DNA of 64,000 bases from the NCBI RefSeq assembly GCF_037975245.1, contig NC_092577.1, forward strand, positions 36,696,898 to 36,760,897, written 5' to 3'. The position numbers and the translations under genes were made by a program. The notes under the pieces were generated by a model, which saw only the letters and a program-made list of their open reading frames with translations, was not told the DNA's origin and ran no database searches. Position 1 is the first letter of the stretch; every line of letters starts with the position of its first letter. Below, piece by piece: positions 56,601 through 64,000 of the stretch. This DNA is from Apostichopus japonicus. Lineage: Eukaryota; Echinodermata; Holothuroidea; Aspidochirotida; Stichopodidae.

Positions 56601-59600
56601 ACTGTTACTTAAAGAGTGCACTGTTAACTAGATAATGCACTGTTAATTAGATAATGCACTGTTAATTAGATAATGCAATTAGAGAATGCACTATTAATTA
56701 GATAACGCACTGTTAATTAGAGAATGTACTATTAATTAGAGAATGCATTATTAATAAGAGAGTGCAATATTAATTAGAGAGTGCACTGTTAATTAGAGAG
56801 TGCAATATTAATTAGAGAATGGAGCAGTCTCCTTCAAGTTCTGGATTGATTTTTACCTTCAAAGGCATCTCTTAGTCAATTTGTACATTCAAAGAAACAT
56901 CATGCATGAAATAAATTTAACATACACAATAGTTTTATATTAAGTTTTCCAACCAAGAAAATGAAACAAGCACTACTATGTATTGCTCTAATATACTTAC
57001 TACCATTGTAAGCAACTTCTGGGGTTAAGGAAATATTCAATAAGAAATATATAACTCCCATAGATACCATAGTAATATTCACCCAGCGAGTTGAAACTAA
57101 TCATAGCACCTTGCTCATAAAAATACCTTGACTTTACTTGTTCAACATGATAATTTTATTTATTTCTCTGTGACAAACTTCTAGCATTTGCTGTCAATGT
57201 ATCATGAAGTCAAATTTCTTTTAAAATACAACTTTTCTTTGTTGAGAATATTACCTTACTCTCCATATAATCTGTAAATACAAAGGAAACCAAGTCCCAG
57301 ATGTTTGAGATCGCTTGTGGAGGTAATCTCACTGATTTACGATAAAGTTGACAGTTATTTCTCAAGCTTCTTAAAATGCCATATTATTGTAAAAAAGTAT
57401 TAGATCACAACCATTATGGCAATTTCACTTAGTGATGAACTTACAAGAGTTGGTTACAAACATGCAAGTTTCAGCCCCCCTAGGATATGTTGTAACTGAA
57501 GAACCCCCATCACTTAAAGAACAATACCAATAGCTTTAGTTCTTGAAACTATTAAATCAACACTAATCCAGTCTGCTAGTTTAAATGGGTAATAAAACAA
57601 AGCAATTTCAAACTGGTAGAAAGGGAAGGCCAAATGAGAAGCCAACTGCTGCTGCAGCTACCAGACCAACCCTCTTCAGTCGTTTGACATCTCTGCAGAT
57701 TTCATTGTAGAGGTCATTCACCTCATCATAATCATCGTTAAGCTTCTGTACCGTGTCAGACACGCCTTTTACTTCTTTCACCCGACCAAAGTCATTTTGG
57801 CAGAGGTCTTCCACCAACGAACTGCAAAGGCTTTCCACTTTCCTCTTTTGGTCTGTGAGCCTTTCCAACATTTTTGTAAACAGTGGCATCTTTTGATAAT
57901 AATTTCCAACCTTCTTCAGCATCCTCATGCTGAGTGTTGTGTCCCTGAATCTTGCCAGGTCAATCTTCTGGACGGTGCTGAGAGTGGTCAGAAGGTGATC
58001 GATTCTGGCCCTAGCATACTCCTCGGCGGCCACTATACTGTGATGCCCGACCTTGTGAGTCGAGAGTAGACACTTTGGGCACACTACTGCCATGCACGTG
58101 TTGCAGAAGAAGTCACAACTATCATTTTCATGTTCATTGCAGAGGTTTCCTGAAGCAGTAAAACTCCAGGATAGTTTGTCGTCCCCTTTCTCAGAGACGA
58201 ATGTCTTCTGAGGCTGCTTTGCCGTCTCAAGTAGATCCTTTAAGGCAAAGTTTGTCGGAAGATCTTCTATCCTGCCTGAAGGGGGACAGTGAAAATGTTT
58301 GCGACATAGAGGGCATTGCATCGGCCTTTCTCTAGACAAGTTTTCTAAACAAGGGGACAGGCATAAAGAATGGCCGCAAGGAAGTATCTTGGGGTTGGAC
58401 AAATTTTCAACACAGATAGAGCATGTGATTGTTTCTGATGAAATGCAAAGGTCTGTTGAATCATTTCCCTCTGCCATTTCAGAGATGTCCTCTCATCAGT
58501 CTGAAGAGAAGAAGAAAAAATGAAGAGAAAAGAAAATATGCGACAAGAATGCTTGAAAAAAATAACTTTTGAAAGAAAACAAATTACTGTAGTAATAGAA
58601 TGAACTCTGAGACAAATTAGCTGAGAATGTTCCATTCTTGTCACTTTACCTTTTAGGATTGAACTTTTGGCTTCAGGGTTTGAATAGTAGACACAATGAT
58701 CTGGAACATTGATGTTAGGTTTCTGGTATTTTATGATTTTACTTGTGTACTTAACTTCTTTGTCTGTTAACTTGACTTTTCATCCTGCCATTTATATTAT
58801 TATCTTTTTATGCATTCTTACATATTAATAATTTAAATGCAAGCATACAATTGCCCTTTTGAGATATTAAGTTGAAAAACCTAGAATATTGATCGAAAAT
58901 CTAGGTTTTTCAACGATAATCTTGGATTATCGTTGAAAAACCTGGAATATCACAGATAAATTTGGATTATCAAAGGAAAATCTTGGATTATCGGAGAGAA
59001 ACCTGGATATCGGTCTAAAAACCAGGAATTGAAGAAAAACTTGGATTGGATATAACTCTAAGGTAGACTTCTAGAAATCAAAATGAGTGGTCTGAGAATT
59101 ACATATGCTAGATGCTAGGATAGCACTTAACGTAAGGTATCCAAATGGGCCTCTATGCTATTCTCCTGGGCCTATGACAAGGGCAGTTGGTAATAGTCAC
59201 CTGCTTTGTAAAACTAGGTGGAATATATATGCTTACTGAATCTCCCATTTTCGATGCAGATTAGTAAGTTTCTGCAATTGTGCAGTTCTCTGACATTATG
59301 AATTTTTAATGGTATAGTAGCTTATAATCTCTTGCAAGTAGCCTACTTTGTTAATATCGGTTGGTAAAACCTAGATTTTCGACTCATGAACCTAGAATAT
59401 CCTTTGATAAACGTGGATTATTGGTCAGAATTCCAGGATTTTTACAAGAAAATCCGGGTTTATCACAGGTACACCTGGACCATCAATTGAAAATCCAGGT
59501 TTATCAGTCGAAAATTAAAGTTTATTGAACAAAAAATAATCCAGGTTTTTTTAATCAATTATCCAGGTTTATCAAACAATAATCCAAGTTTTTAACCAAT

Positions 59601-62600
59601 AGTCCAGGTTTTTCAAGTGGTAATCCAGGTTTATTGTGAGAGACCTGGATTTTCTGGCAATAATCCAGGTTTTTCATCGATAGTCCAAGTTTAACATTGA
59701 AATATCTGGATTTTCTATTAATAAATCTGGATTATCAGTCGATATTCCAAGGTGATTAGTCGATAATCCAGGTTTTTCAAACAAACAACCTGACATTATT
59801 AGGCATTTGGCTTGCCATAACAAAAGCTACAGTGACCGTTTTACCTACAGTACTATACTAACATTCATTAGGCTGTAAATGATATTGATGCTGCAACAAA
59901 CACTGCATAAACTGGGATTGGCAATCCTATATGTCTCTCACTAAATTGTAAAGTACAATGTCTAATCACTGCTGGTTAGTGAAATTAAAACAGTGAGTTA
60001 GCTGGGAATGTCAGCTCACGATTGTTAATAACCTCCCATTAACAGCTAGATTTTCACAATTCTAGCTACTTGCTAAGTTGTCTAACTGCTTTGTTAAACT
60101 ACTGGCTAAAATAGAGTTCTCACTGGCAATTCCCAGAATGATAACACATCAGTCACTATACAAGCAATAATATGGCACTTATCTTTGTACAGAAAGTTTT
60201 GTCTGTTTATTGTTATCTGATTTATTGTTACCAATACCAGAAAGAAAGTACCTTCATTTATACAGTTTTGGCAAACGACAAAATACATTGGCATTTACAG
60301 TAGTCAGTACTTGGAGAACTGGCGTTGTTGAGTACCTCTGATCTATATCATACAGATAGTTAAAAAACAAACAAATCAATGTGCAACTAATTTAATTTTG
60401 AAAATGATTCGTTGTTGAATTGGCAACTAATGCAGTCGTCACAATACTGGAGTAATCCGATCTTGTTTTGGTTTTTTGGTTTTGGTATTTTAACAAGGAG
60501 CAGAATTCTGAATGAGCCTGCGTTTGTTGTTACATGTTTATAACATAGCCTATACAGCTTCAAGGTTGCCCTTTAGGCCTACATTAGGCACGATAGGAGT
60601 AACACTTAGGCATAACCCTAGGCAATAACCGTATATTTACTAATAGTAATAAGGAATGTTCGGCCTAGCATAGGCTATAGCCCTTAGCCTCTTGGCTAAC
60701 GTTAGGCTTGCTACAGTACTGTTAAGCTCGAAAATGTTGAATGTTTTTTCCCCCTGCAAACCTTGTTGTTACTTTCATCTTACCTGCTGGATAAATTGAC
60801 ATATTATTTATTGCAGGAGCTGTTGGTACACGCGCCCATTTACGTCCTCAGTGAGAGCACTCGTCAGTCAGTATGCAAGAAATAATTGTGTTTGTTCCAA
60901 TTGTTAATTCACTCTTTTTTTTTTTAGGCCTTACTGAAACATGGGAAATCCCCCGAAAAAAAGCATAGAACGCCGTTTAATGTTGTTCGTGTACCCGTTT
61001 GCCTTTCACGTTCAATATTCTGCAGTTACTCAATGTATATACACCTATTTAGTATTTCTTCTGTATTTGGACATGCATGGAAGGGCTTTTGAGATCCTCA
61101 TATATAAGTTCCTCGCAACTTACAAGGATGATGTGACCAAGCATGTACTCGATTGTTTAATTATCTTATCATAATTATGTGCGAATTTCACTATCTGGAG
61201 CAAAACGCTCACTCGTGTCACACATTCCTCAACACCCAAATCATGATGTATGTTTGGACCTGTAAAACTAATTTAAACGGTCAAAGTTGTTATTCTTATA
61301 CATATTCTTTTATAAATTTGCCTTCTAGAGAAAGTCCAACATCAGATACTGATCAAACACAGCAAATGACGGGATAACTTGAGAGATTTGGGAGCTCTGA
61401 GTCACAGCAACTACCTCTTTAAATTAACACACAAACCGTTAGATCAACAGAGGTAACACAAACGCAATCGAAGAGCATGACTTTTGTGGCACATATGCTT
61501 ATTTTGACAAGTACACAGTGATACAGGTGAGTTGTTTTCATTATAGTGGTTCTCAGTATGGCTGTTGCAGCTATGCTCAGTGCATGAAGCATACCAGGAT
61601 GTATACAATAGGCTTAGACAAGCACACTGACGGCCAATGAGCTTACCAAAGTCGTTTTGTATGTTAATATACACCTTGAGCTTGACGTTTTATTGACAAC
61701 TCATTCCACTATTTATTTTTAGTACGGGATTCAATCGTTTTGAGGTTTTCAATATATGATCCAACGTTATGCAAACATAATTAAAAGTTAGTATACTGGC
61801 AAGATTGAAGTCACTCTTGTCAATATGTTGTCATGAGAACCTGAAAGGTATATTTTCTATGAAATTCAACTTTCTACTCTTGGAACTTGACGCTTTCTCC
61901 GGGTCATTACACTCTCCCTCTGTACATGACTCCCCGCAACAGCAAGAATTATCGAGAAGGCGCAGCCAGTCGCTGGGGAAGTGCACTTCTGTAACTTCCA
62001 AAGTTAGTAGCCGTTAGTAACTTACTATTGTAAACCTTTGGATACTCTTTTCAGAAAAGTTAACCCGAGACATAGCCCGAGCACGTTAACCTAACAACTT
62101 CACTGGACTGGTACTGATTTCAAGTTATATTGGGACTGTGACCATGTGATCCAGACAATGTAAAATATATTGTTAATATTACTGGGAATACCCCATATAG
62201 ATACTACACACTATGATCTTAGCTTAAATGACCTGTATACCAACTTTTCTAGAAATCATCAGGACGTGAGATAGCAGGCGCGTAGCCAAGGGGGGGGGGG
62301 CGAAGGGGCGACCGCACCCCCCTTGAGCATATTTTTTGTATTTTTTTATGATATCGCTAGTAATTTCACAATAGAAAATGCTTAGATGCAACTTACAAGG
62401 CCTGGGAAGTGCAATTCCAGCAATCTGGGAAGCAATTTCGGCCAAAATTTTCTTGTACGCTTCGCGCCAACCTATGGTGGCGCTACGCTTAGATAGCTTG
62501 CCTACAAGCTTCGCCCCTCCCTGGCAAATTCCACGCTACGTGCCTGTGAGCTAAAAGATGACATGGAAGATCTGTTTAAACATGAACAACAACCTCTTGA

Positions 62601-64000
62601 ATCTTACCTCGTCGCGCGCTACAGAAAGCTGTTATACACTCCTATTTATGATCACGAAAAAGCAATAAATGAAATAAGAATCTCGTAAAATGGTAATGTG
62701 ATTATATGATATATAATAGTTAAGCATATACCGTGCATGCATTGCAATTGAATAGCTTTGCCAGGAGCTGACCCAGGATGGTGGAGAGTGGTAGTGAGGA
62801 CGTTGAAGCCGACTCCAATGTAGGGGGAGGGGTGGATCTGGAGGCCCCACCCCCACCCCTGAAAAGTTGTGAAATGGTGCATTTTAGGGGCACATTTAGA
62901 CTTGAAGTTAGGTCTTTAATTGGGTCTACACGGGTAGTACACGCAAGGTTTTTTTAGGAGGGGAGGGGGTGGGGGCGTAGTATTGAAAATGGTGTACATT
63001 TCCACACCTTTCCATATATCCTTGCATGAATGAAATCATTTATAGAACTTCAACTTATTCAGAGTGACATCAATGTGTCAGCCCCTTCTCTACCTTCCCA
63101 TTACATAATGTTCTCGGTAAATCTCTCAGAAGTAGTCCTAAAGCTTCGTTTCACCATCCTTGGTTGATTGAGTATTCCGTGTCGTGGTCCTATAGCAGTT
63201 ACATTCGTGAAGCCAAAGTTTCATAACCGTCTTCTTGAGCACAAACATAACAAAGATAAGAAATCCCTGAAGGCAGACGAAAACGTATAGTAGGGTCACC
63301 GTGACGTCATTGGTCCATATTACTTCAATAAATCCCCAAATCCAAGTTATCCCGAGAAGGAAAAATAGCTAAAAGAAGAAAGCAAAGTAAGAAGAAAAAA
63401 CACAATAACGCGAAGACAATAATCACATTCCACAAATTGAAAACATCCTGTGTATGACAGAATAGGTTCTTACATGTTCGGCGGTGGACCCGGGATTGTT
63501 GTCATCGCAATCTCGTGGAAATCCTCAAAACGTCCCCTCTTCATGAATAACATGTGCATATTTTTGGTTAAAAAAAAACCTTTTCGCTATTTTGTAAGTA
63601 AAGTGTACCCTTTTGTTATTGGGAAAGTGAAATTCAAGTGCCTTTCTCTGTTGACTTTGCGTCATCGGTGCATAATTACGGAACGTCAAAAGGCAAACAA
63701 TTATCGTTGTTGTATGATAACTATTGTACGAGAAACAACTTTGCTATAGTCGAATTCCCAAACTCTATCGGATCATTAAATATGGTCGAATCATCGAAAG
63801 CAATCGCACTGTTTTCAATGCGGTGCTATCGCGTTGGGTTCTGATGCAGCAACGATGATTCTGTGTTTGTCTTTTTGGCGTTCCATACAAAATCTCTGGT
63901 TTCGTAAAACCGAACATCACTTTTCTGTAACCCCAACAAGAGAACGTCATTTGACACTTGGTAACTAAGAAAGGATCTTTTTCTGACAAATTGTAGTGAT

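Overview
This is a window of animal nuclear DNA: A/T-rich, intron-rich and full of microsatellites, minisatellites and degraded transposons. It shows GT/AG introns, a SLC2 sugar transporter, a TRIM-type RING protein, an adhesion-GPCR exon, CR1/L2-like LINEs and a Penelope-like element. A marine invertebrate deuterostome, perhaps an echinoderm such as a sea cucumber, fits best. That placement is inferred from general character and not from a diagnostic marker.

Layout. 1-29.7 kb holds no gene I can support. It contains dispersed repeats, fold-back and hAT-like non-autonomous transposons, long tandem arrays (103-bp unit at 5.6-6.7 kb, 35-bp at 11.8 kb, about 17-bp at 23.7 kb, 46-bp at 27.4 kb), an array of short palindromes at 2.5 kb, and a frameshifted Penelope-like fragment between two (AT)n tracts at 20-21 kb. 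29.7-47.6 kb is one minus-strand gene. I assembled it from nine exons whose splice phases all agree, giving a 495-residue SLC2A8/Tret1-like 12-TM sugar transporter with an N-terminal acidic dileucine motif. Its introns carry minisatellites, two TIR elements, a 5'-truncated LINE with two nonsense codons and, antisense, a frameshifted THAP domain. 48.3-54 kb holds a nearly complete LINE: ORF1 has PHD, SGNH esterase and zinc-knuckle domains, ORF2 has endonuclease and reverse transcriptase, and a single in-frame TAG separates the two ORFs. 54.6-55.4 kb is a 35-bp minisatellite split by a hAT-like MITE with an exact 8-bp target duplication.

57.6-58.5 kb encodes a minus-strand RING/B-box/coiled-coil protein with a C-terminal hydrophobic segment, and 58.9-59.8 kb a second palindromic-unit array. 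63.14-63.37 kb is the TM6-TM7 exon of an adhesion-type GPCR, minus strand, whose other exons are not in view.

The three host genes are unrelated in function and show no operon-like linkage. Many long open frames in the window are artefacts of tandem repeats whose units lack stop codons.
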